DNA of 64,000 bases from RGIG1995 sp045587445 (GTDB lineage Bacteria; Bacillota; Clostridia; Oscillospirales; CAG-272). Each line of letters begins with the position of its first letter. Within the stretch, counting starts at the first letter, position 1. The stretch covers positions 1 to 64,000 of the forward strand of contig JAZNCH010000062.1 of the NCBI GenBank assembly GCA_045587445.1, given 5' to 3'. This document shows positions 8,358-17,523 of the stretch, piece after piece. Position numbers and translations under genes: made by a program. The notes under the pieces are model-generated. The model made no database searches and was not told the DNA's origin. It was given only the letters and a program-made list of their open reading frames with translations.

Positions 8358-9632
8358 ATGGATTTGATTTTGAAAGACGGAATGGTTTATTCCGACGGAA
8401 ATTTTCAGAAGCAGACAGTTTATATAGCAGACGGCACCGTTACATGTTTGGAAGATTACCCCAAGCATAACGGTTCTTTGGTCGTTGATTGTTCTTCGTT
8501 TTATATTTTTCCCGGTTTCACCGACGTGCATGTGCATTTTCGTGAACCGGGTTTTTCTTATAAAGAAACGATAGCTACAGGGTCTCTGGCGGCGGCGCGC
8601 GGCGGATTTACTGACGTATGCACAATGCCTAACCTCGACCCTGCACCCGATTCTGTTGAAAACTTGCAAAAACAGCTTGATATAATCAAAAAAGATGCTG
8701 TTATAAACGTTCACCCATTCGGTACGATAACTAAAATGCAGGTTGGCGAGGAATTATCCGATATGGAGGGAATGGCGGAAAACGTAATAGGTTATTCCGA
8801 CGACGGTCGCGGAGTGCAGTCCGACGAAATGATGGAAAAGGCTATGCTGAAAGCAAAGGCTCTCGGTAAAATTATTTCCGCCCACTGCGAAGATAACAGC
8901 TTACTTTTCGGTGGATATATTCACGACGGAGAATATGCAAAACTTCACGGACATAAGGGGATATGCTCCGAGTCTGAATGGAAGCAGATTGAAAGAGATT
9001 TAAAACTTGTTGAAAAAATTGGTTGCAAGTATCACGTATGTCATATATCAACCAAAGAAAGTGTTGGGCTTATAAGACAAGCAAAGAAAAAGGGGCTTGA
9101 CGTTACGTGCGAGACGGCTCCGCACTATCTGATAATGAACGATATGATGCTTGAAGAAGACGGAAGATTTAAAATGAATCCGCCTATCAGAAGCGAAGAA
9201 GACAGAAAAGCTCTTGTCGAGGGCTTACTTGATGGAACGGTCGATATGATAGCTACCGACCACGCGCCCCACTCGGCTGAAGAAAAGTCGAAGGGGCTTT
9301 CGGGAAGCAATATGGGCGTTGTAGGAATAGAGACAAGCTTTGCTACGATGTACACATATCTTGTAAAAAAAGGCGTTATGACACTTGAAAAGCTTATCGA
9401 AGTAATGTACGTTAATCCGTCAAAGAGATTTGGTATAGAAAAAGGCATCGAAGTAGGCAAAAAAGCAGACCTTACGGTGTTTGATTTAAATAAAAAGTAT
9501 ATAATAGACCCCGCCGACTTTAAGTCAATGGGTGTTGCTACTCCTTTTAAGAATCACGAGGTTTACGGTGAATGTAAGCTCACGATTGCTGACGGCAGCA
9601 TCGCATACAACGGCGGATTGGATTTAGAATAA
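8358..9632 (+). CDS. pyrC: Dihydroorotase
   Basis: This 424-residue type-I (class III amidohydrolase) dihydroorotase cyclises N-carbamoyl-aspartate to dihydroorotate, step three of UMP synthesis. Visible motifs are the metal-binding DVHVHFREPG (about residues 57-66), the CTMPNLDP loop, CEDNS, CHIST, and TDHAPHS (about 300) with the catalytic Asp. The length is typical of Firmicutes PyrC. AAGG at 8344 precedes ATG 8358 at 10 bases. It is the first gene of an eight-gene operon; carB starts 18 bases after its stop. Expression probably depends on the leader terminator just upstream. Confidence 0.95.
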   Translation: MDLILKDGMVYSDGNFQKQTVYIADGTVTCLEDYPKHNGSLVVDCSSFYIFPGFTDVHVHFREPGFSYKETIATGSLAAARGGFTDVCTMPNLDPAPDSVENLQKQLDIIKKDAVINVHPFGTITKMQVGEELSDMEGMAENVIGYSDDGRGVQSDEMMEKAMLKAKALGKIISAHCEDNSLLFGGYIHDGEYAKLHGHKGICSESEWKQIERDLKLVEKIGCKYHVCHISTKESVGLIRQAKKKGLDVTCETAPHYLIMNDMMLEEDGRFKMNPPIRSEEDRKALVEGLLDGTVDMIATDHAPHSAEEKSKGLSGSNMGVVGIETSFATMYTYLVKKGVMTLEKLIEVMYVNPSKRFGIEKGIEVGKKADLTVFDLNKKYIIDPADFKSMGVATPFKNHEVYGECKLTIADGSIAYNGGLDLE

Positions 9633-9650
9633 ATAACGGGGGATAGAAAA

Positions 9651-12600
9651 ATGGCAAAGAGAACAGATTTAAAGAAGATTATGATTATAGGCTCAGGACC
9701 TATTGTTATCGGTCAGGCGGCAGAGTTTGACTATGCGGGAACTCAGGCTTGTCTCGCTCTTAAGGAAGAGGGGTACGAGGTTGTACTCGTTAACTCCAAC
9801 CCTGCGACGATTATGACAGATACAACTATAGCAGACAAGGTTTATATGGAGCCTCTTACGCTTGAATATGTTGCAAGGATTTTGAGATATGAGCGTCCCG
9901 ACGCTATTATCCCCGGAATCGGCGGACAGACAGGTCTTAACCTTGCTATGCAGCTCGAAAAGAAAGGCGTTCTTAAAGAATGTCATACAGAGCTTCTTGG
10001 TACGAGCAGTGAAAGTATTGAAAGAGCAGAGGACAGAGAATTGTTTAAGGAGCTTTGCCGTTCAATAGGCGAGCCTACTATTCCGTCCGAAATTTCGTAC
10101 AATATTGAAGAAGCTAAAGAAGCGGCAAAAAGAATCGGCTACCCCGTCGTTCTTCGTCCTGCATTTACCTTAGGAGGTACAGGCGGTGGTTTTGCCAACG
10201 ATGAAGCAGAGCTTTGCGAGGTTGCTGTTAATGCATTTAAGCTTTCACCTGTTCATCAGGTTCTTATAGAAAAGAGCGTTAAGGGTTACAAGGAAATTGA
10301 ATTCGAGGTAATGAGAGACGGTAACGATACCGCTATCACTATCTGCGGTATGGAAAACATCGACCCTGTCGGTGTTCATACCGGCGACTCACTCGTTGTT
10401 GCTCCTATTATGACTCTTTCCGAGCATGACCAAAAGATGCTTAACGATTCGGCTATTAAGCTTATCAGAGCACTTGAAATCAAGGGCGGCTGTAACGTTC
10501 AGTTCGCGCTTGACCCCCATTCAAGCAACTACTATCTTATCGAGGTTAACCCCCGAGTTTCACGTTCTTCCGCGCTTGCATCAAAGGCTTCGGGATATCC
10601 TATCGCACGTGTTACCGCAAAGATTGCCGTTGGTATGACTCTTGAAGAAATCAAGATTGCCAACACAAACGCGGCGTTTGAGCCTCAGCTTGATTACGTT
10701 ATCGCAAAGCTTCCCAGATTCCCATTTGATAAGTTCACTACCGCTTCTAACCAGCTCGGTACACAAATGAAGGCGACCGGTGAAGTTATGGGTATCGGTT
10801 CTAATCTTGAAGAATGTTTGCTTAAGGGTATTCGTTCTCTTGAAGTTGGCGTAAATCACATCTATCACCACAAATTTGATAATATGACAGACGCAGACCT
10901 TCGCGCATACATCAGCGAGTTCCGTGATGACAATATTTTCGCTATCGCTGAGCTTATCTATCGCGGTGCAACTGTGGCTGAAATTCACGATATTACAAAA
11001 ATCACACCTTTCTTCCTTGAAGCTATTAAAAATATAGTTGATATGGAGAGCACTCTTAAAGCACACGCCTTTGACCTCGAAACACTTAAAGCCGCTAAGA
11101 AGATGGGCTTTAGCGACAAATACGTTGCAAGAATGTGGGAATGCACGGAGCATGAAGTATTCAAGTTCAGAAAAGAACATAACCTTTTCCCTGTATTCAG
11201 AATGGTTGATACTTGCCACACCGGCGCATACATTCCTTACTTCTATTCTTCATACACAGGCGAAAACGCATCTGTTCTTACCGATAAGAAAAAGATTGTT
11301 GTTCTCGGTGCAGGACCTATCAGAATCGGTCAGGGTGTAGAATTCGACTACTCCACAGTTCACGCTGTAACAACCATTAAGAACTCCGGTTACGAAGCTA
11401 TCATTATTAACAACAATCCCGAAACCGTTTCAACAGACTATACAACGGCTGACAAGCTCTACTTTGAGCCTCTTACTCCCGAAGACGTTATGAACATAAT
11501 CGAGTTTGAGAAGCCCGAGGGCGTTATCGCTTCTCTCGGCGGTCAGACTGCAATAAATCTTGCTCAGCCTCTCCATGACCTCGGGGTTAAGATAATCGGT
11601 ACGGACTGTGCCGCTATTGACAAGGCGGAGAACAGAGACGCATTTGAAAAGCTTCTTAAAGAGCTTAACATTCCTCAGCCCGAGGGCAGAGCAGTAACCA
11701 AGATTGAAGACGGAGTTGCGGCTGCTGCAAAGATTGGTTATCCCGTTCTCGTTCGTCCCTCATTTGTACTCGGCGGACGTGCAATGCAGATAGTTGCAAA
11801 CGAAGAACAGCTCCGCCATTACCTCAAGACTGCGGTTGAAATTGACGAGGACAAGCCTGTTCTTGTTGACAAATATATAAGCGGTAAGGAAGTTGAAGTT
11901 GATGCCATCTGCGACGGACACGACGTATTTGTTCCCGGTATTATGGAACTTGTTGAAAGAACCGGTGTTCATTCGGGCGACTCCATAAGCGTATATCCTG
12001 CATTCTCGATTTCAGATAAAGTAAAGGGCACGATTCTCCAATATGCAAAGAAACTTGGTCTTGGAATTGGTATAGTAGGCCTCTATAATATTCAGTTTAT
12101 CGTTGACAAGAATGACGAAGTTTTCATCATCGAAGTAAATCCCCGTTCCTCAAGAACGGTTCCGTTCCTTTCAAAGTCAACGGGTTACAGCTTAGCTGAT
12201 ATTGCTACGGAAGTTATACTTGGTAAGTCGCTTAAAGAGCAGGGAATCTTCTCTCTCTATCCTGAAGAAAAGAACAGATGGTACGTAAAAGTTCCTGTGT
12301 TCTCGTTTAACAAGCTTCGCGGACTTGACGCTTACCTTTCTCCCGAAATGAAGTCTACCGGTGAAGCTATCGGTTATGACGATAAATTCTACCGTGCACT
12401 TTATAAGGCACTTCAGGCATCGGGGATGCATCTCCAGAATTACGGTACGGTTCTTGCGACTATTGCAGACTGTGATAAAGAAGAGGCGCTTCCTCTTATC
12501 CGACGTTTCTACAACCTCGGATTTAATATCGAAGCTACTTCGGGTACGGCTAAGTTTCTTAAAGAAAACGGAATTCGCACTCACATAATCAAGAAGCTTT

Positions 12601-12824
12601 CAGAAGATGCCGAAGCGTTGGCTGATGCTATTCGTCAGGGACACATCGCTTACGTTATCAACACAAGCGACCCCTCGTCTTCGGGTACAACACGCGACGG
12701 TTTTGAGATAAGAAAATACGCTACCGAAAACAACGTAACTATGTTTACTTCGCTTGATACCGTAAGAGTTCTTCTCGACGTACTTGAAGAAACGACTTTG
12801 ACGATTTCTACTATTGACGCTTAA
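9651..12824 (+). CDS. carB: Carbamoyl-phosphate synthase large subunit
   Basis: This 1057-residue ATP-dependent synthetase makes carbamoyl phosphate from bicarbonate, ammonia and two ATP. It shows the internal duplication of the family: an N-terminal carboxyphosphate half (SGPIVIGQAAEFDYAGTQAC near residue 15, GGTGGGFA near 175) and a second half beginning around residue 550 (GAGPIRIGQGVEFDY), followed by an MGS-like allosteric domain (about 935-1057). The length is full. RBS GGGGG precedes ATG 9651. The glutaminase subunit gene carA, usually directly upstream, is absent, so ammonia transfer must use a CarA encoded elsewhere or free ammonia. Confidence 0.96.
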   Translation: MAKRTDLKKIMIIGSGPIVIGQAAEFDYAGTQACLALKEEGYEVVLVNSNPATIMTDTTIADKVYMEPLTLEYVARILRYERPDAIIPGIGGQTGLNLAMQLEKKGVLKECHTELLGTSSESIERAEDRELFKELCRSIGEPTIPSEISYNIEEAKEAAKRIGYPVVLRPAFTLGGTGGGFANDEAELCEVAVNAFKLSPVHQVLIEKSVKGYKEIEFEVMRDGNDTAITICGMENIDPVGVHTGDSLVVAPIMTLSEHDQKMLNDSAIKLIRALEIKGGCNVQFALDPHSSNYYLIEVNPRVSRSSALASKASGYPIARVTAKIAVGMTLEEIKIANTNAAFEPQLDYVIAKLPRFPFDKFTTASNQLGTQMKATGEVMGIGSNLEECLLKGIRSLEVGVNHIYHHKFDNMTDADLRAYISEFRDDNIFAIAELIYRGATVAEIHDITKITPFFLEAIKNIVDMESTLKAHAFDLETLKAAKKMGFSDKYVARMWECTEHEVFKFRKEHNLFPVFRMVDTCHTGAYIPYFYSSYTGENASVLTDKKKIVVLGAGPIRIGQGVEFDYSTVHAVTTIKNSGYEAIIINNNPETVSTDYTTADKLYFEPLTPEDVMNIIEFEKPEGVIASLGGQTAINLAQPLHDLGVKIIGTDCAAIDKAENRDAFEKLLKELNIPQPEGRAVTKIEDGVAAAAKIGYPVLVRPSFVLGGRAMQIVANEEQLRHYLKTAVEIDEDKPVLVDKYISGKEVEVDAICDGHDVFVPGIMELVERTGVHSGDSISVYPAFSISDKVKGTILQYAKKLGLGIGIVGLYNIQFIVDKNDEVFIIEVNPRSSRTVPFLSKSTGYSLADIATEVILGKSLKEQGIFSLYPEEKNRWYVKVPVFSFNKLRGLDAYLSPEMKSTGEAIGYDDKFYRALYKALQASGMHLQNYGTVLATIADCDKEEALPLIRRFYNLGFNIEATSGTAKFLKENGIRTHIIKKLSEDAEALADAIRQGHIAYVINTSDPSSSGTTRDGFEIRKYATENNVTMFTSLDTVRVLLDVLEETTLTISTIDA

Positions 12825-12836
12825 TAAAATGTGATA

Positions 12837-12864
12837 TATAGGGCGGAGGATTCTCCGCCCCTAT
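12837..12864 (+). other. Intra-operon hairpin between carB and pyrK
   Basis: GGGCGGAG (12841-12848) pairs with CTCCGCCC (12853-12860), and flanking TATA/CTAT bases extend the stem. No T-tract follows. It could stabilise or process the mRNA between carB and pyrK. Confidence 0.6.
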
Positions 12865-12878
12865 GATAAGGTAAAATA

Positions 12879-13610
12879 ATGAAACAAACGATATTTACGA
12901 TAAAAGAAAACACGGCTCTTACAGCTAACGTATACGAAATGGTACTCGTCGGAGATACTTCGGGTATTGCTCCCGGTCAGTTTGTGAATATAAAAATAGA
13001 AGGTCTTTATCTCCGCCGTCCTATTTCTGTTTGCGATTATTCGGAAGATACTTTGACACTTGTTTATAAAGTTGTGGGCAAGGGAACGGAACAAATGGCG
13101 AAAATGACAGCAGGTCAGAAGCTTGACGTGTTGACAGGCCTCGGCAACGGATACGATACGGCAAAAAGTGGAGAAACACCTTTGCTTATTGGCGGCGGTG
13201 TTGGCGTTCCCCCTATGTACGCTCTTGCAAAACGGCTTATTAAAGAGGGTAAAAAGGTTAGAGTTATATTGGGCTTTAACGTATCGGATGAGATTTTCTA
13301 CAAAAAACAGTTTGAGGAGCTCGGCACTTCTGTGTGCGTAACAACTGTTGACGGAAGCTTTGGCGTAAAGGGCTTTGTTACAGACGCTTTAAAGGACATG
13401 GGAGGATATTCCTATATTTACACTTGCGGTCCCGAGGTTATGCTTAAGGCTGTATATAACGCGAGCGAAACAAGCGGTCAGTACAGCTTTGAAGAACGTA
13501 TGGGCTGTGGCTTCGGCGCTTGTATGGGTTGTACATGCAAGACGAAGTACGGAAACAAGCGTATTTGCAAAGATGGCCCCGTTCTTGAAAAGGAGGAGAT
13601 AATATGGTAA
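12879..13610 (+). CDS. pyrK: Dihydroorotate dehydrogenase electron-transfer subunit
   Basis: This 243-residue protein is the FAD and 2Fe-2S subunit of class 1B dihydroorotate dehydrogenase, passing electrons from the PyrD FMN to NAD. The N-terminal half is a ferredoxin-reductase-type FAD domain (YLRRPISVCDY, about residues 46-56). The NAD-binding region follows (LLIGGGVGVPPMYALAKRL, about 105). The C-terminus holds the four cluster cysteines in CGFGACMGCTC and a later Cys in RICKDG (about 208-232). Length is normal. Its last 7 bases overlap pyrD, whose ribosome site lies inside pyrK, so the subunits are translationally coupled. Confidence 0.94.
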   Translation: MKQTIFTIKENTALTANVYEMVLVGDTSGIAPGQFVNIKIEGLYLRRPISVCDYSEDTLTLVYKVVGKGTEQMAKMTAGQKLDVLTGLGNGYDTAKSGETPLLIGGGVGVPPMYALAKRLIKEGKKVRVILGFNVSDEIFYKKQFEELGTSVCVTTVDGSFGVKGFVTDALKDMGGYSYIYTCGPEVMLKAVYNASETSGQYSFEERMGCGFGACMGCTCKTKYGNKRICKDGPVLEKEEIIW

Positions 13611-14515
13611 ATACAAAAATCTTCCTTTGCGGAATTGAAATCGACAATCCCGTTATTCCCGCAAGCGGAACTTTTGGATTCGGATATGAGTTCGCTGAAC
13701 TCTACGATATAAACACCCTCGGAACTTTCAGTTTTAAGGGAACAACGAAAGACGCAAGATTCGGTAACCCCACTCCGAGAATAGCAGAGTGTGCATCGGG
13801 TATGCTTAATGCGGTAGGGCTTCAGAACCCCGGTGTTGAAAAGGTTATATCCGAGGAGCTCCCGAAGCTTGCAAAAGTATTTAATAAAAAGGTTATGGCA
13901 AACGTAAGCGGTTTTGCTGTTGAAGACTACGTTTACACCTGCGAAAAACTCGACAAAGAAGAGCAGGTAGGTTGGCTTGAAGTTAACATAAGCTGTCCTA
14001 ACGTACATGGCGGCGGTATGAGCTTCGGAACTTCCCCTGAATCTGCTTATGAGGTTACGAAGGCTGTTAAGGCAGTTACAAAAAAGCCTGTTATAATCAA
14101 GCTTTCGCCCAACGTTACCGATATTGCAAGTATCGCGGCGGCGTGTGAAAATGCGGGTGCTGACGGTATCAGTATGATAAATACTCTTATGGGGATGAGA
14201 ATTAACCTTAAAACGAGAAAACCCATAATCGCTAATAAGACAGGCGGTTATTCGGGCCCTGCTATTTTTCCTGTTGCACTCCGTATGGTATATCAGGTGT
14301 ACGAAGCGGTAAAAATACCGATTGTTGGTATGGGCGGTATATCTACAGCCGAAGACGTTATCGAAATGATGATGGCAGGTGCTACTGCAGTTGAAGTCGG
14401 TGCGGCAAATCTTATTGAGCCTTATGCTTGTAAGAATATTATAGATGAATTGCCCGTTGTTATGGAAAAATACGGAATTAAAGATTTGAATGAAATTATT
14501 GGAGGAGCACATTAA
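13604..14515 (+). CDS. pyrD: Dihydroorotate dehydrogenase B (NAD), catalytic subunit
   Basis: This 303-residue FMN enzyme oxidises dihydroorotate to orotate. It belongs to class 1B, as shown by the adjacent pyrK and by the active-site cysteine in ISCPNVHGGGMSFG (about residues 130-143). Other motifs are NPVIPASGTFGFG near the N-terminus, NAVGLQNPG, KLSPNVTDI and the FMN phosphate-binding IVGMGGISTAEDV and EVGAAN. AGGAGG lies just before ATG 13604, within pyrK. The pyrF start follows its stop by one base. The class 1B type, coupled to NAD, suits an anaerobe. Confidence 0.96.
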   Translation: MVNTKIFLCGIEIDNPVIPASGTFGFGYEFAELYDINTLGTFSFKGTTKDARFGNPTPRIAECASGMLNAVGLQNPGVEKVISEELPKLAKVFNKKVMANVSGFAVEDYVYTCEKLDKEEQVGWLEVNISCPNVHGGGMSFGTSPESAYEVTKAVKAVTKKPVIIKLSPNVTDIASIAAACENAGADGISMINTLMGMRINLKTRKPIIANKTGGYSGPAIFPVALRMVYQVYEAVKIPIVGMGGISTAEDVIEMMMAGATAVEVGAANLIEPYACKNIIDELPVVMEKYGIKDLNEIIGGAH

Positions 14516-14516
14516 A

Positions 14517-15215
14517 ATGGGAAGAGACGTTATTATTGCATGTGATTTTTCAACCAAGAAAGCTGTTATGGACTTTCTTGACAAGTTCAAAGAAGAAAAG
14601 CCTTTCGTAAAAATTGGTATGGAGCTTTACTATGCGGAAGGTCCCGAAATAGTTCGTGAAATCAAAGCGAGAGGTCATAAGATATTTCTCGATCTTAAGC
14701 TTCACGATATTCCCAATACCGTTAAAAAGGCTATGTCCGTTTTGTCAAGACTTGACGTTGATATGACAAACCTTCACGCATCGGGGACTATTGCTATGAT
14801 GGAAGCAGCTGTTGAGGGCTTGACAAAAGAAGACGGTACAAGACCTATACTTATCGCTGTAACCCAGCTTACTTCCACAAGCGAAGAAAGAATGAAAAAC
14901 GAGCTTCTTATAAATGCTCCCATTGACGAGACAGTTATGCACTACGCGAAGAATGCAAAGATTGCAGGTCTTGACGGCGTTGTTTGTTCTCCGCTTGAAG
15001 CAGGTAAGGTTCATGATACCTGCGGTAACAAGTTCGTAACCGTAACTCCCGGTGTCAGATTTGCTGACGGAGATGTAGGAGATCAGGTGAGAGTTATGAC
15101 TCCCGAGCAGGCAAAGAAGATAGGCTCCGATTACATCGTGGTTGGTAGACCTATTACTGCTGCTGAAGATCCTGTTTCCGCATACAGAAGATGTGTAAAA
15201 GAATTTGTTGACTGA
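14517..15215 (+). CDS. pyrF: Orotidine 5'-phosphate decarboxylase
   Basis: This 232-residue TIM-barrel enzyme decarboxylates OMP to UMP, the last step of the pathway. The active-site pattern DLKLHDIPNT (about residues 59-68) supplies the Lys and Asp residues of the catalytic tetrad; VVGRPITAAEDP near the C-terminus is the phosphate-gripper region. I place the start at ATG 14517, which follows GGAGG at 7-8 bases and lies one base past the pyrD stop. An in-frame ATG at 14490 would overlap pyrD and lacks a ribosome site. It is the Bacillus-type (group 1) enzyme by length and motif order. Confidence 0.94.
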   Translation: MGRDVIIACDFSTKKAVMDFLDKFKEEKPFVKIGMELYYAEGPEIVREIKARGHKIFLDLKLHDIPNTVKKAMSVLSRLDVDMTNLHASGTIAMMEAAVEGLTKEDGTRPILIAVTQLTSTSEERMKNELLINAPIDETVMHYAKNAKIAGLDGVVCSPLEAGKVHDTCGNKFVTVTPGVRFADGDVGDQVRVMTPEQAKKIGSDYIVVGRPITAAEDPVSAYRRCVKEFVD

Positions 15216-15238
15216 TTTTCTAAGGAGATTATTAATAT

Positions 15239-15895
15239 ATGGAAAGCTACAAGAGAGAGTTTATACAGTTTTTGCAGTCCGCAGGTGTTTTGAAGTTTGG
15301 TGATTTTACAGCTAAAAGCGGAAGAAAGATTCCTTACTTTATAAATGCGGGCGATATTAAGACGGGCGACCAGATTTCAAAGCTCGGTGAGTTCTATGCA
15401 AAAGCATATTTTGAAAAAGTAGGTAACAAGAGAACGGTTCTTTACGGACCTGCATACAAGGGTATTTCCATTGCTGTTTCTTCGGCAGTAGCTCTTGCAA
15501 AGCAGGGGCTTGACGTTCCTTTCTTTTTCAACAGAAAAGAAGTAAAAGACCACGGAGAGGGCGGCGTATTCGTAGGTTACGTTCCAAAGGAAAACGAAGA
15601 AATAGTTATTGTTGAAGACGTTATTACAGCAGGAACTGCCATTCGCGAAAGTATGGAAATTCTGTCGAGTGTTAAGGGAGCTAAGGTTTCCGCAGTTTTT
15701 GTAATGGTTGACAGAAAAGAAAAGGGTAAAACGGATATGTCTGCTATGGCTGAGCTTGAACAGGAATTCGGCTTCCCCGTATTCTCGGTGGTTGATGTGT
15801 ACGATATTATTGAGTACCTTGAAGAAGACCCCGCTAATAAGGAAAATGTTGACAGAATTAAGAACTATCTTGCTATAAACGGTGCAAAAGTGTAA
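15239..15895 (+). CDS. pyrE: Orotate phosphoribosyltransferase
   Basis: This 218-residue phosphoribosyltransferase joins orotate and PRPP to OMP. The PRPP-binding motif is IVIVEDVITAGTAIRESMEI (about residues 122-141). GPAYKGISIAVSSAVAL (about 68-84) and FFFNRKEVKDHGEGG are also diagnostic. Length is normal. AAGGAG precedes the ATG by 11 bases, a slightly long spacing. It lies 23 bases after pyrF and 26 before pyrB, inside the same operon. Confidence 0.95.
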   Translation: MESYKREFIQFLQSAGVLKFGDFTAKSGRKIPYFINAGDIKTGDQISKLGEFYAKAYFEKVGNKRTVLYGPAYKGISIAVSSAVALAKQGLDVPFFFNRKEVKDHGEGGVFVGYVPKENEEIVIVEDVITAGTAIRESMEILSSVKGAKVSAVFVMVDRKEKGKTDMSAMAELEQEFGFPVFSVVDVYDIIEYLEEDPANKENVDRIKNYLAINGAKV

Positions 15896-15921
15896 AAAAA
15901 TATAAAAAAGGAGAAATAAAA

Positions 15922-16839
15922 ATGAGAAGCATTATTGATATAATGGATCTATCCGTAGAAGAGATCGACGGCCTTTTGGATACTGCAGAGGATATAATAG
16001 AAAATCCGAAAAAATATGCGGAAGCTTGTCGCGGTAAAAAACTTGCTACTCTGTTTTTTGAACCGTCAACAAGAACAAGACTCAGCTTTGAAGCGGCAAT
16101 GTATGAGCTTGGCGGAAACGTTATCGGCTTTTCAGATGCCTCCAGCAGTTCTTCATCTAAAGGGGAAAGCGTATCGGATACCGCAAGAGTTATAAGCTGT
16201 TATGCCGATATTATCGCTATGCGTCATCCTAAGGAGGGTGCACCTTACGTTGCGAGTACAAAAGCATCAATTCCCGTAATCAACGCAGGTGACGGCGGTC
16301 ATAATCACCCCACGCAGACTTTGGCTGACTTGCTTACGATAAAGAGAGAAAAGGGCAGATTCGACAGTCTTACTGTTGGTCTTTGCGGGGACTTGAAGTT
16401 TGGCAGAACGGTACACTCTCTTATAAATGCAATGTCAAGATATGAAAACGTAAAATTCGTTATGATATCTCCCGATGAACTGAATGTTCCCGATTACGTT
16501 AAGCAGAACGTGCTTATTCCTAAGGGTATCGAATACAAAGAGGTAAAAAGTCTTGAGGAGGCAATGCCCGAGCTTGATATTCTCTATATGACGCGTGTTC
16601 AGAAAGAGCGTTTCTTCAATGAGGCTGATTATATCAGACTTAAAGATACTTATATTTTGACACCCGAAAAGTTGCAAAACGCAAAAAAAGACCTTTGCAT
16701 TATGCATCCATTGCCCCGTGTAAATGAAATATCGGTTGCTGTGGACGACGATAAGAGAGCCTGTTATTTCAAGCAGGTTCTGAACGCAAAATATATGAGA
16801 ATGGCACTTATTCTTAAGCTTTTGGAGGTAGAGGTATGA
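15922..16839 (+). CDS. pyrB: Aspartate carbamoyltransferase catalytic subunit
   Basis: This 305-residue enzyme transfers the carbamoyl group to aspartate, the committed step of pyrimidine synthesis. The carbamoyl-phosphate site FFEPSTRTRLSFEAAM (about residues 47-62) and SSSSKGES, HNHPTQTLADLLTI and HPLPRVNEI are all present. Length is typical. AAAAGGAG precedes ATG 15922. Its stop overlaps the pyrI start in ATGA, consistent with fixed stoichiometry of catalytic and regulatory chains. Confidence 0.96.
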   Translation: MRSIIDIMDLSVEEIDGLLDTAEDIIENPKKYAEACRGKKLATLFFEPSTRTRLSFEAAMYELGGNVIGFSDASSSSSSKGESVSDTARVISCYADIIAMRHPKEGAPYVASTKASIPVINAGDGGHNHPTQTLADLLTIKREKGRFDSLTVGLCGDLKFGRTVHSLINAMSRYENVKFVMISPDELNVPDYVKQNVLIPKGIEYKEVKSLEEAMPELDILYMTRVQKERFFNEADYIRLKDTYILTPEKLQNAKKDLCIMHPLPRVNEISVAVDDDKRACYFKQVLNAKYMRMALILKLLEVEV

Positions 16840-17267
16840 TAGTTGGACAGATAAAAGACGGAATAGTTCTTGACCATATTAAAGCCGGTCGCGGTATGAA
16901 GATATACGATACGTTGAAGCTCGGCGATATTGATTGTACGGTTGCTCTTATAGTTAACGCGGATAGCGAAAAAATGGGCAAAAAGGATATAATCAAGATA
17001 AGCGGACTTATTGATATTGACCTTCATATCCTCGGTTTTATAGACCCCGGTGTGACGGTTAATATAATCAATGACGGAAAGGTCGTAAAACGCGAGAAGA
17101 TAGACCTTCCCGAAAGAATAAACGGCGTTTTGAAGTGCAAAAACCCCAGATGTATTACAACCGTTGAGCAGGAATTACAGCACGTATTTAAGCTTTGCAA
17201 CGAGGACCACAAGGTATACCGTTGCATCTATTGCGAAACAAAAGCAGACCTTGAAAGCGTAAAATAA
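16836..17267 (+). CDS. pyrI: Aspartate carbamoyltransferase regulatory subunit
   Basis: This 143-residue regulatory chain has an N-terminal allosteric domain (nucleotide binding, about residues 1-95) and a C-terminal zinc domain whose four cysteines appear as CxxxxC (CKNPRC, about 105) and CxxC (CIYC, about 134) plus CNED. Its presence predicts an ATCase that is feedback-regulated by nucleotides at the enzyme level. B. subtilis lacks pyrI; Clostridia often have it. The start overlaps pyrB by four bases, and GGAGG lies just upstream. A terminator follows at 17280, marking the operon end. Confidence 0.94.
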   Translation: MIVGQIKDGIVLDHIKAGRGMKIYDTLKLGDIDCTVALIVNADSEKMGKKDIIKISGLIDIDLHILGFIDPGVTVNIINDGKVVKREKIDLPERINGVLKCKNPRCITTVEQELQHVFKLCNEDHKVYRCIYCETKADLESVK

Positions 17268-17279
17268 TATAACTGAGAT

Positions 17280-17317
17280 AAAGCGGATTCTTCTTTTTGC
17301 AAGGGTCCGCTTTTTTT
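17280..17317 (+). terminator. Terminator of the pyr operon
   Basis: AAGCGGA (17281-17287) pairs with TCCGCTT (17306-17312), followed by a run of T. Confidence 0.75.
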
Positions 17318-17384
17318 ACTTGAAAAAAGTTGGTTCTTTTTCTGATTTTTGTCAAAAAAACGACAGTATTTATTGTGAATTTTA

Positions 17385-17450
17385 TTGACAAAGTCTTGTT
17401 TTTTGTGTTACAATAAAATACAATACAATTATAAGGGGAAGTGTCCCCTT
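17385..17450 (+). promoter_or_regulatory. Promoter and 5'-UTR hairpin of the giant surface-protein gene
   Basis: TTGACA at 17385-17390 and TACAAT at 17409-17414 are spaced 18 bases. In the following untranslated leader (about 100 bases) AAGGGGA (17433-17439) pairs with TCCCCTT (17444-17450) around a four-base loop, then T-rich sequence. The hairpin could protect the mRNA or act as a weak terminator. Confidence 0.6.
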
Positions 17451-17523
17451 TTATAAATAATTCATATTGTTTGATTAACACATTTTATAGACTGTTTATG
17501 CAAGAAAGATAGGGTGAAAAACT

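Noticed and set aside
14490..14516. Earlier start for pyrF
   Set aside because: It lacks a ribosome site and would overlap pyrD; ATG 14517 has GGAGG at the right distance.
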